A stretch of DNA of 64,000 bases from Glutamicibacter sp. B1 (GCF_039602135.1 NZ_CP125942.1:1798001-1862000); one strand, 5' to 3'; positions 22,040 through 32,025 are shown, counted from the first letter of the stretch. Numbers and translations: made by a program. The notes: generated by a model from the letters alone, not told the origin.

Positions 22040-23208
22040 TACTTGCTGTCCTTTTCTGCGGCGGAATCCAACGCGGTGATGAAGCGGTCAAAGAGGTAAG
22101 CGGCATCGTGGGGGCCAGATGCGGCTTCTGGGTGGTACTGGACCGAGAAGGCTGGAATGTCCAGGCAGCTCAGGCCCTCGACGACCTGGTCGTTCAGGGA
22201 GTAGTGCGAGACTTCCACCTTGCCAAAGCGTGCCTCGGGGGCGGTGAACTGACCCTCGATCGGGGCGTCCACGGCGAAGCCATGGTTCTGGCTGGTGATT
22301 TCTACGCGGCCGGTGGACTTATCCATCACCGGCTGGTTGATACCGCGGTGCCCGAAGCGCAGCTTGTAGGTGTCAAAGCCCAGGGCACGGCCCAGGATCT
22401 GGTTACCGAAGCAGATGCCGAAGTATGGCATGCCGGCATCCAGCACCGAGCGGACCAATTCCACCTGCTTGGTGGCGGTGGCAGGGTCGCCCGGTCCGTT
22501 GGAGAAGAAGACTCCGGTCGCGCCGGTGGCCTTGATATCTTCCAGGGTGGCATCGTGAGGCAACACGTGCACGCGCAGTCCGCGTTCGGCCAGGCGCTGC
22601 GGGGTCATCGACTTCATTCCCAGGTCGATCGCGGCGACGGTGTGCTTGGCGGCGCCTGCGTAGCCGTGGTCTGCTGGTTCGACGATGTAGGCCGAATCCA
22701 CCGAGACCTCGGCGGAGATGTTGCGGCCGGCCATCGATGGCTGGGCCTTGACGATCTCGATCAGCTCGGCATCTGACTTAGCTGCGTCGTTGCCGGAGAA
22801 GACGCCGGCCTTCATGGCACCGGCCTCGCGCAGGTGGCGGGTCAGCGCACGGGTATCCACATTGCGGATGCCGACGATACCGTACTCCTTGAGGTCGTCG
22901 TCCAGTGTGCGTTCGCTACGCCAGTTACTCGGACGGCGCGCGGCGTCGCGCACCACATAACCGGCAGCCCACATGCGGGTGGACTCTGGGTCTTCGGAGT
23001 TCACCCCGGTGTTACCCACGTGCGGGAAAGTCTGCACGATGATCTGGTGGGCGTAGGAAGGGTCAGTCAGGGTTTCCTGGTAGCCGGTCATGCCGGTGGT
23101 GAAGACAGCTTCACCCAGGGTAGTGCCCACGGCGCCGTAGCTGCGCCCGCGGAAGATGCGGCCATCTTCGAGTACCAACACGGCTGGTAGGTTGCTCAGG
23201 GAATTCAC
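22039..23208 (-). CDS. carA: carbamoyl-phosphate synthase small chain
   Basis: A 389-residue glutaminase subunit. The N-terminal CarA-specific domain ([27 protein letters not shown]) is followed by a class I glutamine amidotransferase domain: nucleophile Cys266 in FGICFGNQ, and His359 with Glu361 in QYHPEA complete the triad. It releases ammonia for CarB. The gene begins immediately after the small PH-domain protein gene and overlaps carB by one base. Confidence 0.98.
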
Positions 23209-23715
23209 TTATTTGTCTCCTGCTCGGCTTACGTCGCCATGCGACGCCAGCAACTGATAAATCTTGGGGGTGTCCTCGGAGAACCGGGGACGGAATCCGG
23301 TGTCGAAGTTGAATCCTTCGCGATTCCAGCTGATCACGATCAGCCCGTTCTTTTCCACAAATTTGCCGATCATTCCGGAGGCTCGTCGCACCTCGTCGAA
23401 GTGCTCCCAGGGAATGTGCACATCTCGGCTCCCGGAGCGAATCAGGTGTACACCCGCCTGTCCGATCTCCAAGCTGGCGTTGGTGCGCACGCCGAGATCG
23501 TGCACGGCAATACGATCAAGCCAGTCATCAAATTTGGTGGTGGCCACGTACATTCCGGCGAAACTGTGCTGCGCGGTGTCCTCGAACGCCTCAAAGGGCT
23601 CCGGGACCTGCGCCTGGCGGGCTTTGAGGTTCCGCCAGCCGATCAGGATCATCGTGATGCCGGCGATGATAACCAGGATCGTGATGATGACCGGGCCTAG
23701 TGCTCCCTCAGGCAT
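23209..23715 (-). CDS. membrane-anchored PH-like domain protein of the pyr operon
   Basis: A 168-residue protein with one N-terminal transmembrane segment (about residues 7-26, IITILVIIAGITMILIGW) and a basic stop-transfer patch, followed by a soluble domain of about 120 residues resembling bacterial PH-like domains. Its function is not established. The start at 23715 overlaps the pyrC stop by 8 nt and the stop abuts carA with no gap, so it is embedded in a translationally coupled pyr operon. A protein of this kind at this exact place is a recurring feature of actinobacterial pyr operons, which suggests a link to pyrimidine synthesis or to membrane attachment of the pathway; that role is inference. 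Confidence 0.8.
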   Translation of the reverse strand: MPEGALGPVIITILVIIAGITMILIGWRNLKARQAQVPEPFEAFEDTAQHSFAGMYVATTKFDDWLDRIAVHDLGVRTNASLEIGQAGVHLIRSGSRDVHIPWEHFDEVRRASGMIGKFVEKNGLIVISWNREGFNFDTGFRPRFSEDTPKIYQLLASHGDVSRAGDK

Positions 23716-25012
23716 GGGTCACCCGCGGGGTTGCCAGCTGGCCATCGAGCACGGTGGCGTGGCCGTGGAAGAAGGTCGCGCGCACCGAGCCTGGCAATTC
23801 CATGCCGGCGAACGGCGAATTGCGTCCTTTGGTGGCCATCGCCGAAGGGTCTACCACCCAGCGTGCTGCCGGATCGATGAGCGTGAGGTTCGCGGGCTCC
23901 CCCACAGCGATCGGACGGCCCTGATCGGCCACGCGACCGATCTGAGCTGGAACGCTGGAGGTAATGCGAGCCACGTCGGCCCAGCCCAGCAGCCCGGTGT
24001 CCACCAGGGTGTGCTGGACGATGGACAATGCGGTTTCCAAACCGGTCATGCCCATGGCGGCCGCTCCCCATTCGCAGTCCTTGGACTCGGAAGGGTGCGG
24101 GGCGTGGTCGGTGCCGATCACGTCGATGGTGCCATCGGCGACACCGGCGCGCAGGGCCTGAACATCTGCCTCGCGGCGCAGTGGCGGGTTGACCTTGTAC
24201 ACCGGGTCGTAGCTGCGGACCTTTTCGTCGGTGAGCAATAGGTGGTGCGGGGTGACTTCGGCGGTGACGTTGATGCCACGGGCCTTGGCCCAGCGAATGA
24301 TCTCCACCGAACCGGCGGTGGACACGTGGCAGACGTGCAGGCGGGCACCGACGTGTTCGGCCAGCAGTACGTCGCGGGCGATGATCGACTCTTCGGCTAC
24401 GGCAGGCCAGCCTGGCATGCCCAGAATGGAGGAGACTTCGCCCTCGTTCATCTGTGCGCCCTCGGTCAACCGTGGTTCTTGGGCGTGCTGGGCGATGACC
24501 CCGTCGAAGGCCTTGACGTATTCCAAGGCGCGACGCATCAGCAGTGGGTCCCAGACGCAGATGCCGTCATCGGAGAACATTTTGACGGCAGCACGCGAAT
24601 CGGCCATGGCGCCGATTTCGCTCAGCTGCTGTCCGGCCAGGCCCACAGTGACAGCGCCGACCGGGCGAACATCAACCCATCCGGCCTGGCGGCCTAATTC
24701 GTAGACCTGCTCTACCACGCCGGCGGTATCGGCCACCGGGGTGGAGTTGGCCATGGCGTGCACCGCGGTATAACCACCGAGGGCTGCAGCCTGGGAGCCG
24801 GTCTCGACGGTTTCAGCGTCTTCGCGGCCCGGCTCACGCAGGTGGGTGTGGGTGTCGACCAGTCCAGGTAGGAGCACGAGATTCTTCGCGTCGATCACCT
24901 GGACGTCGTCGCTGGCTTCGATGGTGCCGATCTGTGCGATCTTGCCGTCGACGATCAACACGTCTTGGGCCTGCTCGCCAAGGATTGCGGCCTGTTGGAT
25001 CAAGTAATTCAT
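23708..25012 (-). CDS. pyrC: dihydroorotase
   Basis: A 434-residue zinc amidohydrolase (long, type I class) interconverting carbamoyl aspartate and dihydroorotate. The metal-binding motif is LVDTHTHLREPG; other marks are the VCHVSTAGS histidine, EVTPHHLLLTD, the catalytic-loop Asp in GTDHAPHP and the closing motif KGRNSPFAGMEL. It lies 11 nt after pyrB in the operon. Confidence 0.97.
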   Translation of the reverse strand: MNYLIQQAAILGEQAQDVLIVDGKIAQIGTIEASDDVQVIDAKNLVLLPGLVDTHTHLREPGREDAETVETGSQAAALGGYTAVHAMANSTPVADTAGVVEQVYELGRQAGWVDVRPVGAVTVGLAGQQLSEIGAMADSRAAVKMFSDDGICVWDPLLMRRALEYVKAFDGVIAQHAQEPRLTEGAQMNEGEVSSILGMPGWPAVAEESIIARDVLLAEHVGARLHVCHVSTAGSVEIIRWAKARGINVTAEVTPHHLLLTDEKVRSYDPVYKVNPPLRREADVQALRAGVADGTIDVIGTDHAPHPSESKDCEWGAAAMGMTGLETALSIVQHTLVDTGLLGWADVARITSSVPAQIGRVADQGRPIAVGEPANLTLIDPAARWVVDPSAMATKGRNSPFAGMELPGSVRATFFHGHATVLDGQLATPRVTHA

Positions 25013-25023
25013 GGGGTCTTCTT

Positions 25024-25986
25024 TCAGATCAGGTCGCCGGAGAGGAGCATGTACAAGCTGGCCATTCGCACGGCTACGCCGTTGGTGACCTGGTCGAGCA
25101 CGGTGGAACGCGGTGAGTCAGCGGCTGCCGAGGAGATTTCTAGTCCGCGGTTCATCGGACCCGGGTGCATGATCAGGGTTTCGGCACCGCTGGAATCCAA
25201 CTGGGCCAGGCGGGCATCATCCAGGCCCCAGTAGCGCGAGTATTCGCGCGGATTTGGGAAGTAGGCCGCGTTCATGCGTTCGCCCTGCACACGCAACATC
25301 ATCAGCGCGTCAACGCCCGACGCGATCACTGCGTCTAGGTCGTAGCTGATGGTGCATGGCCAGGCGTGCGCGCCGACCGGTAGCAGGGTCGGTGGGGCGA
25401 CCATGGTCACTTCTGCGCCCAGGGTCTTGAGCAGCCAGAGGTTGGAGCGGGCCACGCGGGAATGCAAAATATCCCCGACGATCGCGACCTTTAGTCCGTC
25501 TAGGCCCTGGCCCACTGGGTTGGTGACATTGCGTAGTGCCACCTGGCGGCGCAGGGTGAATGCGTCCAGCAGCGCCTGGGTGGGGTGTTCGTGGGTGCCA
25601 TCGCCTGCGTTAACGATGGGCAGGCCGATCCAATCGGTGGCAGCAAGTCTGGCCGGGGCACCCGAGTCTGGGTGGCGGATGACTACTGCGTCGGCGCCGA
25701 TGGCCAGCAGGGTTTGGGCGGTGTCCTTCAGGGATTCGCCCTTGGAGACACTCGAACCCTTGGCGGAAAAGTTGATCACGTCCGCGCTCAAGCGCTTGGC
25801 GGCCGCTTCAAAGGAGATGCGGGTACGGGTGGAGTCCTCGAAGAAGAGGTTGACCACGGTGCGTCCGCGCAGGGCCGGGAGCTTCTTGATGGCGCGGGTA
25901 CCGGACTCGCGCATTTCTTCGGCGATGTCGAGGATCGAGATTGCTTCTTCGCGGGTCAGATCCGCGGTGGAGAGCAGGTGTTTCAC
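25024..25986 (-). CDS. pyrB: aspartate carbamoyltransferase catalytic subunit
   Basis: A 320-residue enzyme condensing carbamoyl phosphate and aspartate, the committed step of pyrimidine synthesis. The carbamoyl-phosphate loop [12 protein letters not shown] is present, with [23 protein letters not shown] and the MHPGPMNRG segment. No pyrI regulatory subunit is seen, as expected for an operon governed by PyrR. Its start overlaps the pyrR stop by 4 nt. Confidence 0.98.
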   Translation of the reverse strand: MKHLLSTADLTREEAISILDIAEEMRESGTRAIKKLPALRGRTVVNLFFEDSTRTRISFEAAAKRLSADVINFSAKGSSVSKGESLKDTAQTLLAIGADAVVIRHPDSGAPARLAATDWIGLPIVNAGDGTHEHPTQALLDAFTLRRQVALRNVTNPVGQGLDGLKVAIVGDILHSRVARSNLWLLKTLGAEVTMVAPPTLLPVGAHAWPCTISYDLDAVIASGVDALMMLRVQGERMNAAYFPNPREYSRYWGLDDARLAQLDSSGAETLIMHPGPMNRGLEISSAAADSPRSTVLDQVTNGVAVRMASLYMLLSGDLI

Positions 25987-26552
25987 GCTATGCCTTCGAT
26001 CATCACTTCGTTGGTTCCATCAATTTCTGCCAGGTGCACTCGCACCTTTTCGCTTTTTGCGGTGGGGAGGTTTTTGCCCACATGATCGGCACGGATCGGT
26101 AGTTCTCGGTGGCCGCGGTCGACGAGCACGGCGAGTCGGACGATGCGGGGGCGTCCCCAGTCGGCGAGGGCGTCTAGTGCGGCGCGAATAGTGCGACCGG
26201 AGTAGAGCACGTCGTCAACGAGCACCACAACTTTGCCGTCGATCCCGCCGGCGGGAAGGCGTGTGGGAGCCGGGGTGCGTGTGGTGGAGTGGCGTAGATC
26301 GTCCCGGTACATGGTGATGTCGAGTTGACCGACCAGAGCATTGGGGTCAAGGTCGCCGGGAGCTGTTGCCGCGATGCGCTTGGCGAGGCGCTGAGCCAGT
26401 GGGAAGCCACGGCTGGGAATGCCCAAGAGGACCAGGTCATCTGTGCCCTTGTTGGCCTCAATAATTTCGAAAGCCACGCGAGTGAGTACACGATCGATGT
26501 CATCGCCGGTAAGTACCGTGCGCGACACATCTGGCACTGAATTTTCATTCAT
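25983..26552 (-). CDS. pyrR: bifunctional pyr operon regulator/uracil phosphoribosyltransferase PyrR
   Basis: 189 residues from the ATG at 26552. A GTG at 26561 is in frame but has no room for a ribosome binding site, whereas AGAGG lies 8 nt before the ATG. The PRPP-binding loop reads [19 protein letters not shown], and [16 protein letters not shown] and [26 protein letters not shown] are typical PyrR segments. PyrR binds pyr mRNA when UMP/UTP is high and also has uracil phosphoribosyltransferase activity. It heads the operon directly behind a hairpin matching the PyrR recognition element. Confidence 0.97.
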   Translation of the reverse strand: MNENSVPDVSRTVLTGDDIDRVLTRVAFEIIEANKGTDDLVLLGIPSRGFPLAQRLAKRIAATAPGDLDPNALVGQLDITMYRDDLRHSTTRTPAPTRLPAGGIDGKVVVLVDDVLYSGRTIRAALDALADWGRPRIVRLAVLVDRGHRELPIRADHVGKNLPTAKSEKVRVHLAEIDGTNEVMIEGIA

Positions 26553-26565
26553 GCTGTGCACCTCT

Positions 26566-26598
26566 CCCTTCTCCGCCTCACAGGACGGGATTTAAAGG
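26566..26598 (-). promoter_or_regulatory. PyrR-binding RNA hairpin in the pyr leader
   Basis: On the minus strand the core GTCCTGTGAGGC (26575-26586) fits the known PyrR consensus ARUCCNGNGAGGYU. It folds as CCGUC/GGCGG closing the hexaloop CUGUGA, then a 5'-side purine-rich internal loop AAAUC, then a lower stem CCUUU/AAGGG. The 3' strand of the lower stem abuts the AGAGG that precedes the pyrR ATG, so PyrR binding would be expected to block translation initiation, as described in mycobacteria. The fold and match are seen directly; regulation is inferred. Confidence 0.75.
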
Positions 26599-26826
26599 AA
26601 TGTTGCTAATTCAAATTATCACGAGCGGGCACCGATTCCCTAGCGGAAAGCTATGCATGACACTGAATATCCCGTGAGATCAATCACCGCAGCTTCGGTT
26701 GAGCGAATTTGCCAGTGCTAGGTGGCGCTGGTCGAAGGTGCCGAGCAGGAAAATGAGCGTGAAGTGTTGGGTACAGCACATCCGTCTGGTGTAGGCCGCG
26801 GGGTGTTCAGCTGGTATTTTTATGCG

Positions 26827-27387
26827 CTATTGCCCGACCCGGCCATCAATACATTCGCGCAGCAGGTCGGCATGGCCACAATGCCGGGCATACTCCTCGA
26901 TCCTATGAACCTGAAGTTCTCGCACTGCGATCTGCTCCCGGCCGATGAGCAGCCCCAGGTCCTGGTATTGCGCCACTTCCTTGTCCGTCGCCTGCTGCTC
27001 GTCGTGAAGAATCTGCAGGGCTTGGGTAAAGCTTTCTGGCTCCTCGTCGACGGCATTAAAGTCAGCGTCATGAGGTCCAAAAATGCGTCCTTCCTTTTGG
27101 CCGTAGGTAATCCAGTTGCGCCAGTCCCGTTCCACCTCGGCTAAGTGACGCAGCAATCCCAGCAGGGACATGGTTGATGGCCGTACGGAGCGTTGCGCCA
27201 ATTGTTGCGGATTCAGCCCCTGACATTTCAGCTCCAGGGTTTGCCGATAGTCACGAAGATAGCGGTGATGGGTTTCTTGCTCCCCCACCGGATCTGGTTC
27301 GTCGCTGTCGCGCGGATCCTCATCCGGGTCCAACCACATGTCGGGCACTTCTACCGATTTGCTCCAACGTTCTGGCACATGTTTCAT
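26827..27387 (-). CDS. DinB-like DUF664 protein
   Basis: 186 residues from the ATG at 27387; a longer frame to 27459 adds only a basic, non-conserved stretch. The C-terminal 150 residues match the DinB-fold DUF664 family: STMSLLGLLRHLAEVERDW carries the first metal-type histidine, and ARHCGHADLLRECIDG the C-terminal His-x3-His-like pair. The acidic DPDEDPRDSDEPDP stretch precedes the fold. DinB-fold proteins are often thiol-dependent metal enzymes, but no function can be assigned here. The roughly 230 bp between its stop and the pyr leader hold the expected pyr promoter region and no other gene that I can support. Confidence 0.85.
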   Translation of the reverse strand: MKHVPERWSKSVEVPDMWLDPDEDPRDSDEPDPVGEQETHHRYLRDYRQTLELKCQGLNPQQLAQRSVRPSTMSLLGLLRHLAEVERDWRNWITYGQKEGRIFGPHDADFNAVDEEPESFTQALQILHDEQQATDKEVAQYQDLGLLIGREQIAVRELQVHRIEEYARHCGHADLLRECIDGRVGQ

Positions 27388-27455
27388 CGCACCATTTTCA
27401 CGCGAGCGAGCGTCCGGGGCAAGGGACAAGCTCCGGGGCTGCACGCATTTTGGAC

Positions 27456-27505
27456 GCAAAAAAGCCTGGGCCAGACTTCAACTAGGGAAATCCGGCCCAG
27501 GCTTT
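27456..27505 (-). terminator. terminator after nusB
   Basis: AAAGCCTGGGCC (27461-27472) pairs with GGCCCAGGCTTT (27494-27505) across a 21-nt loop, and on the minus strand the stem ends in a run of T residues. It closes the long rpsD-side/aro/efp/nusB unit. Confidence 0.85.
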
Positions 27506-27537
27506 GAGATAGAACGTGTTGAGACAGAGAGGCGAAA

Positions 27538-27948
27538 TTAGTCGACTAGGGTGTCCCTGACGCTTTGGATTCGACCCAAAACGCCATTAACAAATTCTGG
27601 AGACTCATCGGTCGAAAGCTCACGAACATTAACCACGGCTTCTGCCACGGCTACCGCGTCGGGAACATCGTCGTTGTACAGCAATTCCCACACGCCGATG
27701 CGCAGAACCGCGCGGTCAACCGCAGGCATGCGCTCGATGGTCCAGTCTTTGACGTAGCTTTCAAGAACCTCGTCAATACGGTCCAGGTGGGCCATGACGC
27801 CTTCGATGATGGTCAGCGAGTACTCGTTGAGCACGATGTCCGAGTTTTCTCGACGCGAGATGGCCACCTTCATGGGGTCGACATCACGGGCCTCTGCCTC
27901 AAAAAGAAATTCGAGGGCTCGACGACGGGCTTTGGCGCGGGCTCTCAC
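27538..27948 (-). CDS. nusB: transcription antitermination protein NusB
   Basis: A 136-residue all-helical RNA-binding protein that joins NusE (S10) on boxA of rRNA operons. Typical segments are RAKARRRALEFLFEAEARD at the N-terminus, the WTIERMPAVDRAVLRIGVWELLY helix pair and the FVNGVLGRIQ C-terminal motif. Its start overlaps the efp stop by one base, so it is coupled to efp, and a strong hairpin follows. Confidence 0.97.
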   Translation of the reverse strand: MRARAKARRRALEFLFEAEARDVDPMKVAISRRENSDIVLNEYSLTIIEGVMAHLDRIDEVLESYVKDWTIERMPAVDRAVLRIGVWELLYNDDVPDAVAVAEAVVNVRELSTDESPEFVNGVLGRIQSVRDTLVD

Positions 27949-28508
27949 TAGTTGACACGACCCAGGTAATCGCCGGTGCGGGTGTCAACCTTGACCTTGG
28001 TGTTCTGCTCCACGAACAGTGGAACCTGGATTTCCAGACCGGTTTCCAAGGTGGCTGGCTTGGTGCCGGCCGAGGAGCGGTCGCCCTGCAGGCCTGGCTC
28101 GGTGTAGGTGATTTCAAGGGTGACCGATGCTGGTAGTTCCAGGTACAGTGGGCTGCCATCGTGCATAGCGATGGTCAGTTCCTGGTTTTCCAGCATGTAG
28201 CCGGCTGCATCTCCGACGGTTTCACCGGCAACGGTGATCTGGTCGTAGTCTTCCAGGTTCATGAAAACGTAGTCTTCGCCATCCTGGTAGAGGTACTGGT
28301 AGTCGCGGCGGTCAACGGTTGCGGTTTCGATCTTGGTGCCGGCGTTGTAGGTCTTGTCAACCACCTTGCCGGAAAGCACGTTGCGCATCTTGGTGCGAAC
28401 GAAAGCGCCGCCCTTACCTGGCTTAACGTGCTGGAAGTCGATGATGGTCCAGAGCTGGCCCTCGATCTTCAGAACTACACCATTTTTAATGTCAGTTGTA
28501 TCCGCCAC
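27948..28508 (-). CDS. efp: elongation factor P
   Basis: A 186-residue factor that relieves ribosome stalling at polyproline. Domain I carries the [15 protein letters not shown] loop, whose tip Lys is the usual modification site or its equivalent; domain II and III contain [14 protein letters not shown] and [10 protein letters not shown]. The GTG start at 28508 is preceded by GAGGAAAC. About 110 nt separate it from the TPR gene, with a TAAACT-type -10 candidate in that gap, so efp-nusB may also have their own promoter. Confidence 0.98.
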   Translation of the reverse strand: MADTTDIKNGVVLKIEGQLWTIIDFQHVKPGKGGAFVRTKMRNVLSGKVVDKTYNAGTKIETATVDRRDYQYLYQDGEDYVFMNLEDYDQITVAGETVGDAAGYMLENQELTIAMHDGSPLYLELPASVTLEITYTEPGLQGDRSSAGTKPATLETGLEIQVPLFVEQNTKVKVDTRTGDYLGRVN

Positions 28509-28618
28509 GTTTCCTCAATCCTCTATTGACGCCAGCATGCACCAGCCTTATCAAAAATCCATCTACAAGTTTACCCTATTCGACCCATGGTCGTCAGGGT
28601 TGCGCACGGTGGCGCTCG

Positions 28619-29149
28619 TTACTGTGCCACCCTCTGTTCGGCGATATTCAGGCAAATGCTCGAAGCATTCACCAGGTACGCATCGTCGTTCAGCGCGATA
28701 CGCAGGTCCATGGCCTTGCGGAAACGCGTCGCTGCCGCTTTGAAGTCGCCCTTCGCGAAGAATGACAGGCCAAGGTGGTGATGCATCAGCGGTTCGTAAT
28801 CGGTGCCAGCAAATTCTTCCGCCAGCTTGCGTAGGCGGTTGATGGCACGATCAAAGTCACCCTGCATGCGGGTCAGCTCGGTGTCCAAAACGCGCAGGTG
28901 TGCGTTGGTTGGATCCACCAGACGGGACTCAGCGATCAGTTCGCCAGCCTCGGCAAGATCACCACGCGCCAAAAGAATCATGACCTGATCGGTCGGCGAA
29001 CCGACCTGCATCTGGTGTTCGGCGGCCTGCGCGTCGGCGATGTATGGCTTGAGAGTTTCTGGATCAATCAGCACGCCGTTGACCGACGTTCCAACACCTT
29101 GGCGGTTTACCGATGCGACGTCAATGGCGTATGCGGTGTAATCACCCAT
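28619..29149 (-). CDS. tetratricopeptide-like helical protein
   Basis: A 176-residue cytoplasmic protein without signal peptide or membrane segment. The first 45 residues (DYTAYAIDVASVNRQGVG...) are not recognised. The rest is built of paired helices of TPR type: a unit around ILLARGDLAEAGELIAESRLVDP, one around LTRMQGDFDRAINRLRKLAEEF and one around HLGLSFFAKGDFKAAATRFRKAM. TPR proteins usually mediate protein-protein contacts; no specific partner can be named. It begins 3 nt after the aroB stop and precedes efp. Confidence 0.75.
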   Translation of the reverse strand: MGDYTAYAIDVASVNRQGVGTSVNGVLIDPETLKPYIADAQAAEHQMQVGSPTDQVMILLARGDLAEAGELIAESRLVDPTNAHLRVLDTELTRMQGDFDRAINRLRKLAEEFAGTDYEPLMHHHLGLSFFAKGDFKAAATRFRKAMDLRIALNDDAYLVNASSICLNIAEQRVAQ

Positions 29150-29152
29150 TTT

Positions 29153-30244
29153 TCATTCCCCGATTTCCTGGTAGGCCGCGAAGAGCAGCGAGTTATCCGG
29201 TACTTCGTAGATGCGTGGCTTGGCGATGTCTTCAAGAATGACGAAGCGTAGCTGGTTGCCACGGGTCTTCTTATCGCGCTTCATTCCGTCGAGCAGTGCC
29301 GCCCAGCGGTCATTGCGGTAGGTGGTTGGCAGTCCGAGGGACTTCAAGATGCTCACGTGGCGGTCGGCGATAGCATCCGAGGTGTAGCCCACCGAGCGAC
29401 CCAACTCAGCAGCGAAGCTCAGCCCGATAGCTACCGCAGCGCCGTGACGCATCTGGTAACGCTCGGCAAGCTCAATGGCGTGAGCCAGGGTGTGCCCATA
29501 GTTCAAGAATTCGCGCTCCCCCGATTCCTTCAAATCCCGGGAAACCACGTCCGCCTTGACCGCGATGGTGCGTTCGATCAATTCACGCAGGCGCGCACTG
29601 CCAGGGTTGATGGCATCTTCTGGGTCTTCCTCAATCAGCTCGAGGATGCGCTCATCAGCGATGAAACCGGTCTTGACGATCTCAGCCATGCCGGTCACCA
29701 ATTCGTTCTTTGGCAGGGTAGCCAAAGCGTCAAGATCGGCGAGCACGGCGGCAGGAGGATGGAAAGCACCCACGAGGTTTTTACCCTCAGCGGTATTGAT
29801 ACCGGTCTTACCACCCACAGCAGCGTCGACCATAGCAAGCAGCGAGGTAGGAATGTGAATGACCTTGACCCCTCGCAACCAAGTGGCTGCCACAAAACCG
29901 GCCAAGTCGGTCACGGCGCCACCACCCACGGAAATCACCGCGTCGCTGCGGGTGAAGTCGTTCTTGCCCAGAACTTCCCAGCAGAAGGAGGCAACCTGAA
30001 TGTGCTTACCTTCTTCGGCGTCCGGGATTTCTGCGGTGAGTGCTTCAAGTCCAACGTTGGCTAGCTCGTCACGAACAACATCACCGGTGGCGCGTAGGGC
30101 GCGAGGGTGGATCACCAAAACCTTTTTGACCGAAGGTCCCAGTAGTTCGGGCAGTTGCCCCAACAATGAGTTGCCAACCAGTACCGGATATGATTCGGCG
30201 GCAGTATTTCCCGAGACCTTGAGTGTGGTCGGTGCGAGTGGCAT
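29153..30244 (-). CDS. aroB: 3-dehydroquinate synthase
   Basis: 363 residues from the ATG at 30244, which has an ideal AGGAGG about 10 nt upstream; the longer frame to 30310 is rejected. It cyclises DAHP to 3-dehydroquinate with NAD and a divalent metal. The GGGAVTDLAGFVAATWLRG and HIPTSLLAMVDAAVGGKTGIN segments hold the NAD and substrate site, and the metal-site histidines are in NYGHTLAHAIE and RHGAAVAIG. Part of the aroE-aroC-aroK-aroB cluster. Confidence 0.97.
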   Translation of the reverse strand: MPLAPTTLKVSGNTAAESYPVLVGNSLLGQLPELLGPSVKKVLVIHPRALRATGDVVRDELANVGLEALTAEIPDAEEGKHIQVASFCWEVLGKNDFTRSDAVISVGGGAVTDLAGFVAATWLRGVKVIHIPTSLLAMVDAAVGGKTGINTAEGKNLVGAFHPPAAVLADLDALATLPKNELVTGMAEIVKTGFIADERILELIEEDPEDAINPGSARLRELIERTIAVKADVVSRDLKESGEREFLNYGHTLAHAIELAERYQMRHGAAVAIGLSFAAELGRSVGYTSDAIADRHVSILKSLGLPTTYRNDRWAALLDGMKRDKKTRGNQLRFVILEDIAKPRIYEVPDNSLLFAAYQEIGE

Positions 30245-30323
30245 CAGTCTATTTCCTCCTGATGGTGCTGATTTGTCTAGCGTACGCGCGTGAATGAGAA
30301 GATTTTGCATCTCGTGGCGCTAA

Positions 30324-30812
30324 TCACAACTGGTTAAGCTGCGGCAAAATCTCTTCGACAATTTGTAGAACTGACTTGCCGTCAACCTTTACATGCACGT
30401 CAGCTAACATTTCGTAAATTGGTCGGCGTTTTTCATAGACCGAAGCCCAGACGGTGAGTGCTTCATCACCTGCGAGCAGCGGGCGGTTTGAGTCCGCTTT
30501 AATCCGCTCAGCGGCGCCCTGGGGGCTCAACTCTAAATACACCACGGTTCCCCGTGAGAGTAGTTGCTGGTTTTCCTCGCGCAGCACCGCTCCACCGCCA
30601 GTGGCAACTACCCCGGTGCGTAAACGGGAAAGCGCCTGGACTTCTAGGTCGCGGAAGTGCTGCTCACCGTGGGCGGCGAAAATTTCGGGAATGGTGCCAT
30701 GATGGGCCACCACCGCGGCATCCGAGTCGGCGAAACTTGTTGATAAGGCCGTGGCCAGTGACCTGCCCACGGTGGACTTGCCACTGGCCATCGGACCAAT
30801 GAGGTAAATCAT
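30324..30812 (-). CDS. aroK: shikimate kinase
   Basis: A 162-residue P-loop kinase phosphorylating shikimate. Walker A reads GPMASGKSTVGRSLA, the shikimate-binding Asp is in FADSDAAV, and GGGAVLREEN is the second substrate motif; the LID region is around KADSNRPLL. It lies 13 nt after the aroC stop; aroB follows after about 80 nt. Confidence 0.96.
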   Translation of the reverse strand: MIYLIGPMASGKSTVGRSLATALSTSFADSDAAVVAHHGTIPEIFAAHGEQHFRDLEVQALSRLRTGVVATGGGAVLREENQQLLSRGTVVYLELSPQGAAERIKADSNRPLLAGDEALTVWASVYEKRRPIYEMLADVHVKVDGKSVLQIVEEILPQLNQL

Positions 30813-30825
30813 TACCGAATGCTTC

Positions 30826-32025
30826 CTAGACGCCAGTCGAACCCAGATTATCCGGGATGTTGGCTAGGTAGGAGTCGATATTGCGCTTGGTTTCGGCCAC
30901 CGAGTCGCCGCCGAATTTCTCCAGTAGCGACTGGGCGAGTACCAAGGCGACCATGGCTTCTGCAACGACGCCAGCAGCTGGCACGGCACAAACATCCGAA
31001 CGCTGGTGATGCGCGGTGGTCTCTTCACCGGTGGCGGTATCCACGGTGCGCAAAGCGCGAGGCACGGTAGCGATCGGCTTCATACCGGCGCGAACACGCA
31101 GGACCTCACCGATGCTCATGCCACCTTCGATGCCACCGGCACGGTTGGAATTACGCTTGATGCTGCCATCTTCGGCGTGAACAATTTCGTCGTGGGCTGC
31201 GGAGCCACGGCGGGCAGCAGTAGCGAAGCCATCGCCCACTTCCACACCCTTGATCGCCTGAATACCCATCAGGGCTGCGGCCAGACGTGCATCCAGACGG
31301 CGGTCCCAGTGTACGTAGGAACCAATGCCAGGAGGCAGGTTGTAAGCCAAAACCTCAACGACGCCACCCAGGGTCTCCCCCGCCTTGTGGGCATCGTCGA
31401 CCTCGGCCACCATGGCTTGGCTGGTCTCAGGATCAAAGCAACGCAGTGGATCGGCATCCAGGGCCTGGACGTCGCTGGCAGTTGGTAGGGGTGCATCAGA
31501 TGGTGCCGAGACCGCGCCAATAGCGGTGGTGTGTGAGACCAGTTCGATGCCTAGGTCATTGAGGAAACGGGAGGCGACGGCACCGAGCGCCACACGGGCT
31601 GCGGTTTCGCGGGCACTGGCACGCTCGAGGATCGGACGGGCATCGTCAAAGCCATACTTCTGCATCCCGGTGAAGTCTGCGTGACCTGGACGAGGGCGGG
31701 TCAGCGGCGCATTACGTGCCATGGATGCCAATTCGTCAAGATCAACAGGGTCGGCGTTCATCACGCGTTCCCACTTAGGCCATTCGGTATTACCGATTTC
31801 GATGGCCACCGGGCCACCCTGGGTCTTCCCGTGGCGTACGCCCCCAAGGAAAGTGACCTGGTCCTTTTCAAACTTCATTCGCGCGCCACGGCCATAGCCT
31901 AAACGGCGGCGAGCCAATGCTTCGCGTACAACTTCGCTATCTACCGATACCCCGGCAGGTAGCCCTTCAAGAATTCCAACGAGTGCCGGGCCATGCGATT
32001 CGCCCGCGGTCAACCAACGCAACAT
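30826..32025 (-). CDS. aroC: chorismate synthase
   Basis: A 399-residue FMN-dependent enzyme converting EPSP to chorismate. Recognised segments: [20 protein letters not shown] at the N-terminus, [15 protein letters not shown], the [15 protein letters not shown] motif, [12 protein letters not shown] and [12 protein letters not shown]. The aroA EPSP synthase gene needed just before it in the pathway is not in this window. aroE lies 29 nt upstream. Confidence 0.98.
   Translation of the reverse strand: MLRWLTAGESHGPALVGILEGLPAGVSVDSEVVREALARRRLGYGRGARMKFEKDQVTFLGGVRHGKTQGGPVAIEIGNTEWPKWERVMNADPVDLDELASMARNAPLTRPRPGHADFTGMQKYGFDDARPILERASARETAARVALGAVASRFLNDLGIELVSHTTAIGAVSAPSDAPLPTASDVQALDADPLRCFDPETSQAMVAEVDDAHKAGETLGGVVEVLAYNLPPGIGSYVHWDRRLDARLAAALMGIQAIKGVEVGDGFATAARRGSAAHDEIVHAEDGSIKRNSNRAGGIEGGMSIGEVLRVRAGMKPIATVPRALRTVDTATGEETTAHHQRSDVCAVPAAGVVAEAMVALVLAQSLLEKFGGDSVAETKRNIDSYLANIPDNLGSTGV

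Noticed and set aside
26722..27144. 140-residue plus-strand frame
   Set aside because: Antisense of the DUF664 gene, no recognisable motif.
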